The notes under the pieces were generated by a model. The model was not told where the DNA came from and ran no database searches. It worked only from the letters and a program-made list of their open reading frames with translations. DNA of 64,000 bases from SZUA-547 sp963669315 (lineage in GTDB: Bacteria; Pseudomonadota; Alphaproteobacteria; Rhodobacterales; Rhodobacteraceae): positions 434,001 through 498,000 of the forward strand of contig OY770021.1 in the NCBI GenBank assembly GCA_963669315.1. Direction: 5' to 3'. Both the position numbers and the translations under genes were made by a program. The number at the start of each line of letters is the position of its first letter. Position 1 is the stretch's first letter. Of this stretch, positions 1-8,110 are shown piece after piece.

Positions 1-309
1 GTGGTCGACGGCGCGCCAGAGATAGTGCTGCTCGCCGTTGATCTTCACGAATACCTCGTCCAGATGCCAGCGCCAGCTCGAGAACGCTCGCATTCGATCC
101 ACGCGTCTGCGCTTGATCTCTGCGGCGAACTTTGGGCCAAATCTGTGCCACCAGAACCGGATCGTCTCGTGGCTGACGTCGATCCCGCGCTCGTGCAGCA
201 GGTCCTCGACATTCCGCAGCGAGAGCGGGAACCGCACATACATCATGACCGCGAGGCGGATGATTTCGGGAGACGTTTTGAAATACTTGAAGGGGTCACG
301 CTTACTCAT
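1..309 (-). CDS. IS6-family transposase, N-terminal part
   Basis: Reverse-strand reading from the ATG at 309 gives the N-terminal ~100 residues of the same DDE transposase that is complete at 35328-36035. It holds the helix-turn-helix part and the first catalytic Asp region (WHLDEVFVKI, just before the window edge). The 3' part is outside the window. It would catalyse replicative (cointegrate-type) transposition of the IS6 element. Confidence 0.88.
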   Translation of the reverse strand, partial: MSKRDPFKYFKTSPEIIRLAVMMYVRFPLSLRNVEDLLHERGIDVSHETIRFWWHRFGPKFAAEIKRRRVDRMRAFSSWRWHLDEVFVKINGEQHYLWRAVDH

Positions 310-366
310 GCGTGGAAGCTAGATGAGCGCCCTTCCAGGCTCAAGCTATGTTCCTCTGACAAGACC
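1..366 (-). mobile_element. IS6-family element, copy C, cut by window start
   Basis: Matches 35727-36092 (IS6 copy B) base for base apart from one visible difference (G at 201 versus A at 35927). The outer end carries the terminal repeat CCTCTGACAAGACC at 353-366, the same end as copy B. Only the 5' side of the transposase and the left end are inside the window. It abuts, with no intervening bases, an internal point of a DUF3604 gene copy. The rest of the element lies off the window, so target duplication cannot be checked. Confidence 0.9.
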
Positions 367-1390
367 CACCCAGATCAAAGGGGATGGAGAAACCCATCCG
401 GCTCTGGCTCCAAATGACGAGTTCGCCGACTACTACAGATGGGACCGCGGCAACTTTGGGTCCGAACTCAAGACGCCCGAAATGCTTCCGCGCGAATACG
501 CCCGCGAGGCCTTGGCCCGTGGTCTTAAATTTGAGTCTGAAGTCGGCATTAATCCCTTCAAATTCGGGCTGATTGGCGCCACTGACAGCCACACCTCGCT
601 GGCGACCGCCCGGGAGGACAACTATTTCGGCAAAGCCAGCCTGGGTGAGCCACGGGGTGGCCCTGCGCGATATGAGGAGTACATCATTCAGCCAGCTTTC
701 CTTGGCGAGGAAGTCGCGATCCGCCACTACGAGACGCTGGCTTCCGGCCTTGCCGCTGCATGGGCGCGGGAGAATACGCGCGAAGCGATCTGGGACGCGT
801 TCGCGCGGAAGGAGGTCTACGCGACCACCGGACCGCGGATGACCGTCCGTGTCTTCGCAGGTTGGGATTTCGACCCCGACGATGTGTACCGACCCGACTT
901 CGCCAAAACAGGCTATGCTCGTGGGGTGCCGATGGGCGGCGACCTCTTCGCTGGACCAGAAGGGGCTGCCCCGACGCTGATGGTGCGCGCGTTGCGCGCC
1001 CCCGACGGGGCGAACCTCGACAGGATACAGATCGTCAAGGGATGGCTCGATGCATCGGGGAAGCCGCAAACGAAGGTCTTCGACGTGGCTTGGGCGGGCG
1101 ATCGCGAACCAGGTTCCGATGGGAAATTTCCGCCGGTTGGAAACACTGTAGATGGCGCTGACTACACGAACACAATAGGCGCTGCCGGCTTGGCGGCGCA
1201 CTGGGTCGATCCAGAGTTCGATCCCAGCCAGCGCGCCTATTACTATGTGCGCGTTATCGAGATACCGACTCCTTCTTGGTTGGCCTACGACGAGGCGTTC
1301 TACGGCCCGCTGGACCTTCCCGAGGACGCGGTGATGGTGCAGCAGGACCGCGCTTATACCTCGCCGATCTGGTTTACGCCGCAGGGATAA
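367..1390 (+). pseudogene. DUF3604 protein, 3' fragment fused to IS6 end
   Basis: The C-terminal 340 residues of the DUF3604 protein encoded at 15948-17867, lacking the signal peptide and the first metal-site motifs (GDTHLHT, ADHAEN). It keeps the DSHTSLATA motif. The frame stays open leftwards into the IS6 end, where an ATG at 323 with a weak GGAAG four bases upstream would make a 355-residue chimaera. Whether this is expressed is unknown. It is best read as a dead duplicate created by rearrangement. Confidence 0.88.
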
Positions 1391-1392
1391 CC

Positions 1393-1433
1393 CACACTAA
1401 TATTCGGCCCTGCGCCGGCTAGGGCCGAGTGTG
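1393..1433 (+). terminator. Hairpin after DUF3604 fragment
   Basis: Long stem: CACACT pairs with AGTGTG outside, and TCGGCCCT with AGGGCCGA inside, around a 9-base loop. There is no strong T-run. The identical hairpin follows the intact gene at 17870-17910, so it is the native 3' signal of DUF3604. Confidence 0.6.
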
Positions 1434-2362
1434 CGTTGCCGGCGCTCCAGCAGATGGTTTGTGTATCCAAGGATGTTCGCTTTGCCTATTTCGGCACGGA
1501 AACTTGACCTTCGCCGAAGGTCTGGAAAGTCCCGCAACTCGAATAGGTCGCCGACCGCCTCCTCATGCGGGTACAGAGGATGGCGCCCTGGCATCAGATC
1601 GATAGAAGAAAGCCCGGACATTCGGTGATCGGAAGCCGCCGTCAGACGACTTGGGGCGGAATTACCGTTTCGAGCCCAGACTTCCCACGCCTTGGCTTGA
1701 GGAAATTCGCGAATGCAGAAAAACTTCCCGACCAAGGTCGGCCTCAACCGGACGCTCGCCAGTCATCAGCATGCCACGCCGCGGCTTTCGCATTTTCCGG
1801 ACTTTCGTGCATTGCACAGCAATTATTGGCTGTGAATGACAGTAGCGCGGACACGGCGTCCGGTGACATCAACGATTGGATATGGTCCACCAACGGGTAA
1901 GTTTTCGAATTATGTACGGCTTGCAGGCTTCGTTGACTATTTCGGCATCACCCGCGATCAACAACGGATGAAGCGCCCCACTTCATCCTCCCTCAGATCA
2001 TCCAAAAGAAGATGGGCGCCTCAAAAACGCGCCGACGCATTTCATCTTCCAGCCCTTTGGGTTCCGAGGACATGCATGAACATATCATGGATACCCTATC
2101 CGGAATAGTCTAGCGAATGAGTTACGACATCGATCACCCGAAGAATGTCCGCGATAGGCTCAAAGAAATCCGCCGGTCGGGACCATGACCCGTCCGCTTG
2201 TCTGCTCCATTCGGCCAGTTCACAGCATCCGGCAGGAAACAAAGAAAGAAAAGGCTTGAACAACTAACTTCAGCTACCGAAAATATCACGATGGCAGGCC
2301 AAGTTGGAAATGCCGAGCAAATGACGAAAAACAAAACTACACAGCCAACATAGAGGGACAAG
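1434..2362. other. Gene-poor stretch with a 76-bp dispersed repeat
   Basis: About 930 bases with no convincing gene; open frames here lack start signals and family resemblance. Positions 1583-1658 match the reverse complement of 25125-25200 with three mismatches, and similarity fades out by about 1680. Positions 1520-1536 share a 17-mer with 31142-31158. The stretch before 2363 is AT-richer than its surroundings and probably holds the promoter of the stress-protein/symporter pair. Confidence 0.7.
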
Positions 2363-2800
2363 ATGTCAGAAAAAATAGTCGTCGGATTGGACGGCAGCGG
2401 TTCGGGCTCGCGCGCCGTTTCCTATGCCAGCAAAGTAGCGGCCTTGATCGGGGCCTGCGAGGTGATCCTGGTCTACGTGGTCGAATGGTCGCCGTTCTCA
2501 TTCCAGACACCGGAGGAAAACGAAGAACGTCACAAGCGTCGCGAGGAAGAGATCACCACCGCTATGGACAGAGTGGTCACACCGGCGGTTGAGGCGTTGA
2601 AAAAAGACGGAGTTTCCGTACGCGGGGTCGTCCGTCACGGCGATGTCGCCGATCTTCTGGAAGCCATCGCGGTCGAAGAAGGCGCCGCCCAGATTGTCGT
2701 CGCGCGCACATCAGAAGGTGGCATTAAACAACGCATCTTCGGCTCATCCACGGCCAACCTGGTTATGCAAGCCAGCGTGCCCGTCACGGTCGTGGGCTAA
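2363..2800 (+). CDS. Universal stress protein, UspA family
   Basis: A 145-residue single-domain Usp protein. It begins with the beta-strand KIVVGLDGSGSGSRAV and ends with the nucleotide-binding motif region RIFGSSTANLVMQASVPVTVV (G-2x-G-9x-G(S/T)A type), so an ATP-binding Usp is likely. Such proteins are cytoplasmic stress modulators. It lies 11 bases upstream of the symporter gene and is almost certainly co-transcribed; Usp genes paired with a transporter often tune that transporter, which is an inference here. The start ATG follows GAGGGAC. The protein is a standard size. Confidence 0.93.
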   Translation: MSEKIVVGLDGSGSGSRAVSYASKVAALIGACEVILVYVVEWSPFSFQTPEENEERHKRREEEITTAMDRVVTPAVEALKKDGVSVRGVVRHGDVADLLEAIAVEEGAAQIVVARTSEGGIKQRIFGSSTANLVMQASVPVTVVG

Positions 2801-2811
2801 GGGAAATTCAA

Positions 2812-4362
2812 ATGAAAAACCTGTTTCCAATGGCCTTTACCGGCCTGATCGTCAACACGTCCACCGCTCTGGCGCAAGAGACCAAGTCGATCGACCAAAC
2901 CGTGAACGAGGCGTTCGCGGCTATCACCGGACCGTTCGTTAGTCTAATTTTCGCGCCGATCCCCGGCACGTCGTTCCCCTGGATCGTGATGTGGCTGGTG
3001 GTCGCCGCGTCGATTTTCACGATCTATTTCGGCTTCATCCAGTTTAAGGCCTTCATGCACTCGATCTCGCTGGTCAAAGGCGACTATTCCGATCCCAATG
3101 ATGCGGGCGAGGTCAGCCACTTTCAGGCGCTGGCAACCGCGCTGTCGGGCACCGTGGGCCTTGGTAACATCGCAGGCGTTGCAGTTGCTGTCGGCATCGG
3201 TGGGCCGGGGGCCACGTTCTGGATGATCTTGGCGGGTCTGCTGGGCATGGCATCGAAGTTCACAGAATGCACGTTGGGCGTGAAATACCGAAACGAATAT
3301 CCCGATGGTACCGTCTCGGGCGGTCCGATGTACTATATCTCCAAGGGCTTCAAGGAACGCGGCACGCCGGGCGGCAAGTTCCTGGCGGTCCTGTTCTCGA
3401 TCTTCTGTATCCTGGGCGCTTTGGGCGGCGGCAACATGTTCCAGGCCAACCAAGCACATGCGCAAATCTCGGGCATTCTGGGCGACTATCCCGGCTGGAT
3501 CACCGGCCTTCTGTTCGCAGCCGTGGTGTTTGCGGTCATCGTCGGCGGAATCAAATCCATCGCGCGGGTGACCGAAAAGGTCGTGCCGTTCATGGGCGTC
3601 CTTTATGTCGGTGTTGCCTTGATCATCCTTCTGGTCAACTTCGATCAGATAGGTTGGGCCTTCGGTCAGATCGTCAACGGTGCCTTCACCGGTGCGGGAG
3701 TTGCCGGCGGCATGGTCGGCGCGCTGATCCAGGGCTTCAAGCGGGCCGCGTTCTCTAACGAGGCAGGTGTTGGATCTGCGGCCATCGCCCACTCGGCAGT
3801 ACGCACCAAGGAGCCGATAACCGAAGGCTTTGTGTCGTTGCTGGAACCCTTCATCGACACCGTGGTGATCTGCACGATGACCGCTTTGGTCATCACCATC
3901 TCGGGCACGTTGATGATCAACCCGGAGACCGGCAATTATATCTTGAGTGGCAATTCCATCCAGACTGTCGGTGACGTTTCGGGCGTCAGTCTGACTTCCG
4001 CGGCATTTGCCACCGGTTTCAGCTGGTTCCCCTTCGTTCTGGCTATCGCAGTGATCCTGTTCGCCTTCTCAACGATGATCTCGTGGTCCTACTACGGGCT
4101 GAAGGCATGGACCTATTTGTTCGGCGAGGGCAAGACGACGGAACTGGTCTTCAAGATCATCTTCTGCGTCTTTGTGGTCATCGGGGCCGCGGCCAGCCTC
4201 GGACCGGTAATCGACTTCTCGGACGCAGCGATCTTTGCGATGGCGGTGGTTAACATCGCGGCACTCTACGTACTGATGCCCGTCGTCAAGAAAGAGCTTC
4301 ATTCCTACCAGTCGCGCCTGAAGTCGGGCGAGATTAAGAAGTTCGGCGGCAAGAGCGCATAA
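2812..4362 (+). CDS. Sodium:alanine/glycine-type symporter (AGCS family)
   Basis: A 516-residue polytopic inner-membrane protein importing a small neutral amino acid with Na+. Family-typical stretches include GTVGLGNIAGVAVAVGIGGPGA (around residues 115-135, written here as a motif region), YRNEYPDGTVSGGPMYY and KRAAFSNEAGVGSAAIAHS, the last being the hallmark conserved loop. About ten to eleven hydrophobic segments are visible. The N-terminus carries an extra hydrophobic, signal-like segment ending near ALAQ. It follows the Usp gene closely and is followed by a GC hairpin. With the Na+-NQR operon in the same window it fits a sodium-based membrane economy. Exact substrate is not readable. Confidence 0.93.
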   Translation: MKNLFPMAFTGLIVNTSTALAQETKSIDQTVNEAFAAITGPFVSLIFAPIPGTSFPWIVMWLVVAASIFTIYFGFIQFKAFMHSISLVKGDYSDPNDAGEVSHFQALATALSGTVGLGNIAGVAVAVGIGGPGATFWMILAGLLGMASKFTECTLGVKYRNEYPDGTVSGGPMYYISKGFKERGTPGGKFLAVLFSIFCILGALGGGNMFQANQAHAQISGILGDYPGWITGLLFAAVVFAVIVGGIKSIARVTEKVVPFMGVLYVGVALIILLVNFDQIGWAFGQIVNGAFTGAGVAGGMVGALIQGFKRAAFSNEAGVGSAAIAHSAVRTKEPITEGFVSLLEPFIDTVVICTMTALVITISGTLMINPETGNYILSGNSIQTVGDVSGVSLTSAAFATGFSWFPFVLAIAVILFAFSTMISWSYYGLKAWTYLFGEGKTTELVFKIIFCVFVVIGAAASLGPVIDFSDAAIFAMAVVNIAALYVLMPVVKKELHSYQSRLKSGEIKKFGGKSA

Positions 4363-4372
4363 ATCCAACGGT

Positions 4373-4396
4373 GGGCCGAGGGTTTTCCCTCGGCCC
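4373..4396 (+). terminator. Terminator hairpin after symporter
   Basis: Perfect 10-bp stem GGGCCGAGGG / CCCTCGGCCC around a TTTT loop, beginning 10 bases after the symporter stop codon. No clear U-tract follows, as is common in GC-rich genomes. Confidence 0.7.
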
Positions 4397-4662
4397 CTCG
4401 GCCAATTCGACCGACAATTTTTGGTCGTTACATGTTGGGTTCTGTTCTAATGGCTCGAAACTTCGCCTTTGCAAGGAATTCACACTTTCGGCCCTCCCTG
4501 AAGCGGCTCGAATGAAAACGCAGTTCTGTCAATGGCGCCCGAACTTTCGGTCATTTAGGCGCCCGAACACCCGGCCATCTGAGCGGATCGGTTTGAGCCA
4601 GCACTGAGGGCGCGCTGACCGTCAAGAGTCAGAGCGCGCCCGTGTTTGAGCCGGGGAATTGT

Positions 4663-4959
4663 TCAGATGGCTTTGCGGGCCCGGCTTTGCGCCAGGCGGT
4701 AGGACCGGCCGTTCATCTCAAGAATGTGGACATGGTGGGTGAGCCTGTCGAGAAGGGCGCCGGTGAGGCGTTCTCCGCCGAACGTGGCGGTCCATTCGTC
4801 GAAAGGCAGGTTCGAGGTGATGATGGTGGCGCCGCGTTCATAGCGCTGGCTGATCAGCTCGAACAGCAGTTCTGCGCCGGTCTTGCTGAGAGGCACGAAG
4901 CCGAGCTCATCGATGATCAGGAGTTCGACCGTCGCCATCTGTTTCTGGAGGCGCAGGAG
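4663..4959 (-). pseudogene. istB: IstB helper ATPase, C-terminal remnant
   Basis: Reverse-strand frame gives about 98 residues of IS21 IstB, starting just before the Walker B segment LLIIDELGF and running through the conserved RYERGATIITSNLPFDEW region to the end. The Walker A part is missing because IS6 copy A replaced it at 4960. A longer open frame extends into the IS6 sequence but only by chance. Intact IstB is the AAA+ helper for IstA. Confidence 0.88.
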
Positions 4960-5777
4960 GGTCCTGTCAGAGGAATTCGGCTTGAGGCGATGAGGCCCCT
5001 CCCCTAGCGTCATCGTATGAGTAATAGTAACCCGTTCAAGGGCTTTCACAGCAGCCCTGACGTCATTCGCCTGGCGGTCATGATGTACATCCGCTTCCTG
5101 CTTTCGCTGAGGAATGTCGAAGACCTTTTTCATGAGCGCGGGATCGACATCAGCCACGAGACGATCCGGTTCTGGTGGCAGAGATTTGGCCCGAAGTTCG
5201 CCGCGGAGATCAAGCGCAAGCGGGTCGACCGGATGCGCGCGTTCTCGAACTGGCGATGGCACCTGGACGAGGTTTTCGTAAAGATCAACGGCGAGCAGCA
5301 TTACTTGTGGCGAGCTGTCGATCACGAAGGCGAGGTGCTGGATGCGGTCGTCACGAAACGCCGGGATAAGCGCGCCGCATTGAAATTCCTCAGGAAATTG
5401 ATGAAGCGCTATGGCCATCCGCATGAGATCGTGACCGACTGCCTTCGGTCATATGGCGCTGCATTACGCGAGCTTGGCTGTTCAGACCTTCAGGCCACGG
5501 AACGCTGGCTCAACAATAGGGCAGAGAACTCACACCTGCCATTCCGACGAAGGGAACGGGCGATGCTTCACTTCCGGCGCATGCGAAGTCTGCAGATGTT
5601 CGCCGCCGTCCACTCCTCCGTCTACAACCTGTTCAACCGCGAGCGCCACCTCTACTCACGTCGTAATTTCAAGCTCAACAGAACCGCCGCTCTCGAAGAG
5701 TGGCGGCTGCTCGGTGCGGCCTAAGTTCCTGCGATTACGGGGATACTGAGACTGGTTCGCATTCGTCTGACAGCTCC
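4960..5777 (+). mobile_element. IS6-family element, copy A (818 bp)
   Basis: Ends are GGTCCTGTCAGAGG (4960) and, read inwards from 5777, GGAGCTGTCAGACG, an imperfect inverted repeat. Length is 818 bp, identical to copy B at 35275-36092. It encodes one transposase. The flanking 8-mers (CGCAGGAG left, GAACAAAG right) do not match, so the present position results from deletion or recombination rather than simple insertion. It is sequence-diverged from copies B and C. Confidence 0.88.
5017..5724 (+). CDS. IS6-family transposase (copy A)
   Basis: A 235-residue transposase of normal IS6 length. The DDE triad lies in HLDEVFVKI, IVTDCLRSYGAA and NNRAENSHLPFRRRE. An N-terminal HTH and zinc-less region precede it. 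The reading frame is intact, so the element may be active. Neighbouring genes are IS21 remnants on both sides. Copy B (35328-36035) differs at many scattered residues, so A and B are not a recent pair. Confidence 0.93.
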   Translation: MSNSNPFKGFHSSPDVIRLAVMMYIRFLLSLRNVEDLFHERGIDISHETIRFWWQRFGPKFAAEIKRKRVDRMRAFSNWRWHLDEVFVKINGEQHYLWRAVDHEGEVLDAVVTKRRDKRAALKFLRKLMKRYGHPHEIVTDCLRSYGAALRELGCSDLQATERWLNNRAENSHLPFRRRERAMLHFRRMRSLQMFAAVHSSVYNLFNRERHLYSRRNFKLNRTAALEEWRLLGAA

Positions 5778-6135
5778 GAACAAAGGCCTCCTTCAGGTGC
5801 TGGCGCCGAGGGCGCACATAGTCCCGCACCGTCGTATACCCGCCCTCGAACCCGCGCTCATCTCGCAGACGCTCGAAGATCCGCCGCACCGTATGGCGCT
5901 GCTTCTTCGGAACCTCCCGGTCCGAGATCAGGATCTGGTCAACGAAATCCGCGTGCGCGTCCATCCGGCTGCGTGGCCGCTGCGACTTCAGCCGATAACC
6001 AGGCGGCTCGGAGAACCGCAACATCTTCGACACCGTCGCCCGATCGATCCCGAAAGCCAGCGCAGCCGCCCGTTCGCTCATGCCGTCGCGCAAAACCGCC
6101 CGCCGGACACGATGATAAATCTCCAAACCGTACAT
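5778..6135 (-). pseudogene. istA: IstA transposase, N-terminal remnant
   Basis: Starts at the ATG at 6135 and reads MYGLEIYHRVRRAV, then the DNA-binding HTH (ALAFGIDRATVSKMLRF) and the KKQRHTVRRIFERLRDERGF block typical of IS21 IstA. After about 119 residues it runs into IS6 copy A. The catalytic domain is lost, so it is inactive. The second copy at 36093-36446 breaks at the same place. Confidence 0.88.
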
Positions 6136-6312
6136 CCTCGCCTCGAAACCGCCTCAACGATTCCCAGACTTCCACGTGGCGGGATATTAAGACGCCCGCA
6201 GCAGGATCATCCCGCCGCTCCACTGGTCGGATTTACAGGCGCCCTCTACAGGTGGCGAGCTACCTTGGTTCTCTAAAGTTAAACACCCCGCGTAGACACA
6301 CACACGCGCAAG

Positions 6313-6349
6313 CCCCCTCGCCATACTCCCCCGGCGAGGGGGTTTTCTT
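6313..6349 (+). terminator. Strong rho-independent terminator
   Basis: Perfect stem CCCCCTCGCC / GGCGAGGGGG (6313-6322 with 6333-6342) followed by TTTTCTT. The gene it once ended was probably upstream and removed by the IS21 element. The right arm also supplies a GAGGGGG purine run 8 bases before an ATG at 6350, so it could double as a translation leader. Confidence 0.7.
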
Positions 6350-6589
6350 ATGCGGTCGGGGCTTTTCTTTGCAGCCAATCTGCAAGCAGTTGATGGGCGT
6401 CAATGCCGCGCGACCCGGAATCGCTATAATTCAAACTGCATGGTCTTTCCCGCTGTCCTCCGAGTAGACCCTGCGCGCCCCTTGTTCGCCCCTCCGAGCA
6501 AGGGGCTTAATCATGCGGTCGGAACTGACCCCGACTGAAATGGCGGAACTGCTTGACCCTCGCTTTTCCCGCCGTGCTACAGCGCGGCC

Positions 6590-6791
6590 ATGACGCCCGA
6601 TCACCTACGCCTCTACGACATTACTGCGACTGTGCCCGTGGTGCGGCCACAGCGGGCGCGTGAGAGGCGCTGAGATAGCCGTAAAGGGCTTGTCTCTGGA
6701 CGCGCTGCTATTGCGCTTCCGATGTAGCGTGTGCAGGCGTCCGGGGCTTTCGATTGTGAAGGCAGAGACGGGCGATCCGTTTTCGGCGTGA
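6590..6791 (+). pseudogene. Small zinc-ribbon protein, frameshifted
   Basis: Frame from ATG 6590 reads MTPDHLRLYDITAT, and after a single-base shift near 6627-6630 continues CPWCGHSGRV, then RCSVCRRPGL, ending at 6791. With one G removed it gives a coherent ~66-residue protein with two CxxC pairs (CPWC, CSVC), a zinc ribbon of the kind common in phage and alphaproteobacterial accessory DNA. The start overlaps the stop of a 26-codon frame (ATG at 6512) by ATGA. As written it is broken. Confidence 0.5.
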
Positions 6792-6877
6792 GCGCCTGCT
6801 ATTCCCGCAAAAGCAGTCATGGCGTTGCAAGGCGGCGATGTCTGATGATGACCCAGAGGCGACATCGCAGATCCTTT

Positions 6878-8110
6878 CTACTCTTTCGGAGGCGGCACCA
6901 TATCCTCAAGTTTGCCCTCGTTGAGCCACTCGGAAATTAGGTTGGTAGCCGGCTCGCCGCGCGGGGCGGTGTCCCACTCCTTGCTTGTACCTTGCGGCCA
7001 AGCATCGTGATTGATCGTGGCTTCGCGCACTTCAATATGGTCTTTCGTGACGTTGATTACGGTCAGGTCATCCGCGAGCGCTAATGGACCATCATAGGTC
7101 TTCCGAATTCCTTCCCGGACTGCGTGCTCCAGATCGCGATGGTTCCAGAAGTGGTAGGCCACAGCCAATCGGGGTTGCACAGTCGACATAAGCTTTCCAA
7201 ACCCCTCGGGCGGAGTGTGGATCAGTGAAGTCACCCAATATGCTTGGTCGTAAGGGAAGCCTGCGATCTCCATCCACTGTTCCGGCGTAAAGAATGACTC
7301 GTGAACTGCGACATCCACGCCTTTCGCCTCTTCCGCAAACCATTTGTTCGGAAAGGAATCACCGCCGAACACAAAGCTAAGGCCGTTCCACTCAAGGCGG
7401 TAGCTAACCGAGCCGTCTCGAATGTGGATCGCCGGAAAGCTGGTGATCTTTACGCCGTTATCCTCGTAAACCACCGCAACCTTAGAGAAGTCGAACTCAT
7501 GCGCCTCGATCTCGCCACCTGCGTTTGGAAGGGTGCCCGCTCGGGACGTGACGTCCCATGTCCAAGCCTCGCGAATTCGATCAACGTGATACGCCGTGCC
7601 CAATTCCTCGCTGGCACCGGACGGGCCATACACGTGCAGAGGCGTGTAACGACCATTGATCCACCCGGCGACCCAGAGCGTGGCCAGATCTCCAGCATGA
7701 TCGGTGTGGAGATGGCTGATGAAGACTTTGTCCAGCTCCGAATAGTCGGCCTCCAGGCCCGCTAAGCGATCAGTTGAGCCGGTTCCAGCATCGAATATGA
7801 AGGAGTCGCCGTTGCCGAGCTCAACAAGAAAAGAAGCTGCGACGTTGCTGGGAGACTGGTTCGGCATCCCAGTTCCTAAGGCCGTGATCCGCATCTCGTC
7901 CGAGCCCAGCTTCTCGGTATTCGGGTAGTACGTTCTCGGATAACGGTTGTCTGTGATCACTTGAGGAACCCGCCCTTCGGGCACGTTCAGACCATCCACC
8001 TTTTCGGGCTTGGCCTCAACGGGAAGGGTCGAGAGCACAAGCGACATTGCTATGCTTACGCCGATGATTGCACCCGCGGCGATGAAATACGATGTTCTAA
8101 TCACTTCCAC
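6878..8110 (-). CDS. Exported MBL-fold metallo-hydrolase (GntH-like)
   Basis: A 410-residue protein starting at a GTG with GGAG six bases upstream. Residues ~8-27 form a membrane anchor or signal peptide. The metallo-beta-lactamase fold follows, with the metal motif HLHTDHAGD, a further Asp in FVFGGDSF, and a late His in VAYHFWNH. It resembles the large group named after the guanitoxin enzyme GntH, which also includes many hydrolases of unknown substrate; no other guanitoxin genes are here, so that role should not be inferred. It is transcribed away from a TetR gene, which likely controls it. Probably periplasmic. Confidence 0.85.
   Translation of the reverse strand: MEVIRTSYFIAAGAIIGVSIAMSLVLSTLPVEAKPEKVDGLNVPEGRVPQVITDNRYPRTYYPNTEKLGSDEMRITALGTGMPNQSPSNVAASFLVELGNGDSFIFDAGTGSTDRLAGLEADYSELDKVFISHLHTDHAGDLATLWVAGWINGRYTPLHVYGPSGASEELGTAYHVDRIREAWTWDVTSRAGTLPNAGGEIEAHEFDFSKVAVVYEDNGVKITSFPAIHIRDGSVSYRLEWNGLSFVFGGDSFPNKWFAEEAKGVDVAVHESFFTPEQWMEIAGFPYDQAYWVTSLIHTPPEGFGKLMSTVQPRLAVAYHFWNHRDLEHAVREGIRKTYDGPLALADDLTVINVTKDHIEVREATINHDAWPQGTSKEWDTAPRGEPATNLISEWLNEGKLEDMVPPPKE

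Larger units (their letters stand above)
367..1532. repeat. 1166-bp duplication, copy 1 (partner 16844-18009)
   Basis: Identical in length and sequence to 16844-18009 except for one base seen (G1339 versus T17816, a synonymous Val codon change). The left edge is the exact end of IS6 copy C. The right edge corresponds to the exact start of an IS1182 element in the other copy. It contains the last 340 codons of a DUF3604 gene, its terminator hairpin, and about 100 bp of downstream DNA. Confidence 0.95.
4527..6250 (-). mobile_element. IS21-family element, gutted by an IS6 insertion
   Basis: Outer ends read TGTCAATGGCGCC (4527) and, on the reverse strand from 6250, TGTAGAGGGCGCC. Inside the first end are two 21-base direct repeats (4534-4554 and 4558-4578, GGCGCCCGAAC-type), the multiple terminal repeats expected of IS21. 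The remaining content is the C-terminal part of istB and the N-terminal part of istA, separated by IS6 copy A. The central istA/istB DNA is gone. No flanking target duplication is evident. Confidence 0.82.
6251..6877. other. Island between IS21 end and MBL gene
   Basis: About 630 bases with two hairpin-plus-ATG modules (6313-6359 and 6478-6521) and a frameshifted zinc-ribbon frame (6590-6791), all described separately. The rest shows no recognisable gene. The style (tiny frames, hairpins carrying the ribosome-binding site) resembles phage-derived DNA, which is inference only. Confidence 0.5.

Noticed and set aside
1397..1747. A 116-codon reverse frame next to the duplication
   Set aside because: Crosses the duplication border and the dispersed repeat; no family features.
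4663..5424. A 253-codon reverse frame across istB and IS6 copy A
   Set aside because: Only the part to 4959 is IstB; the rest is antisense to the IS6 transposase.
6878..8110. Guanitoxin biosynthesis
   Set aside because: Only the GntH-like hydrolase is present; no other pathway gene is in the window.
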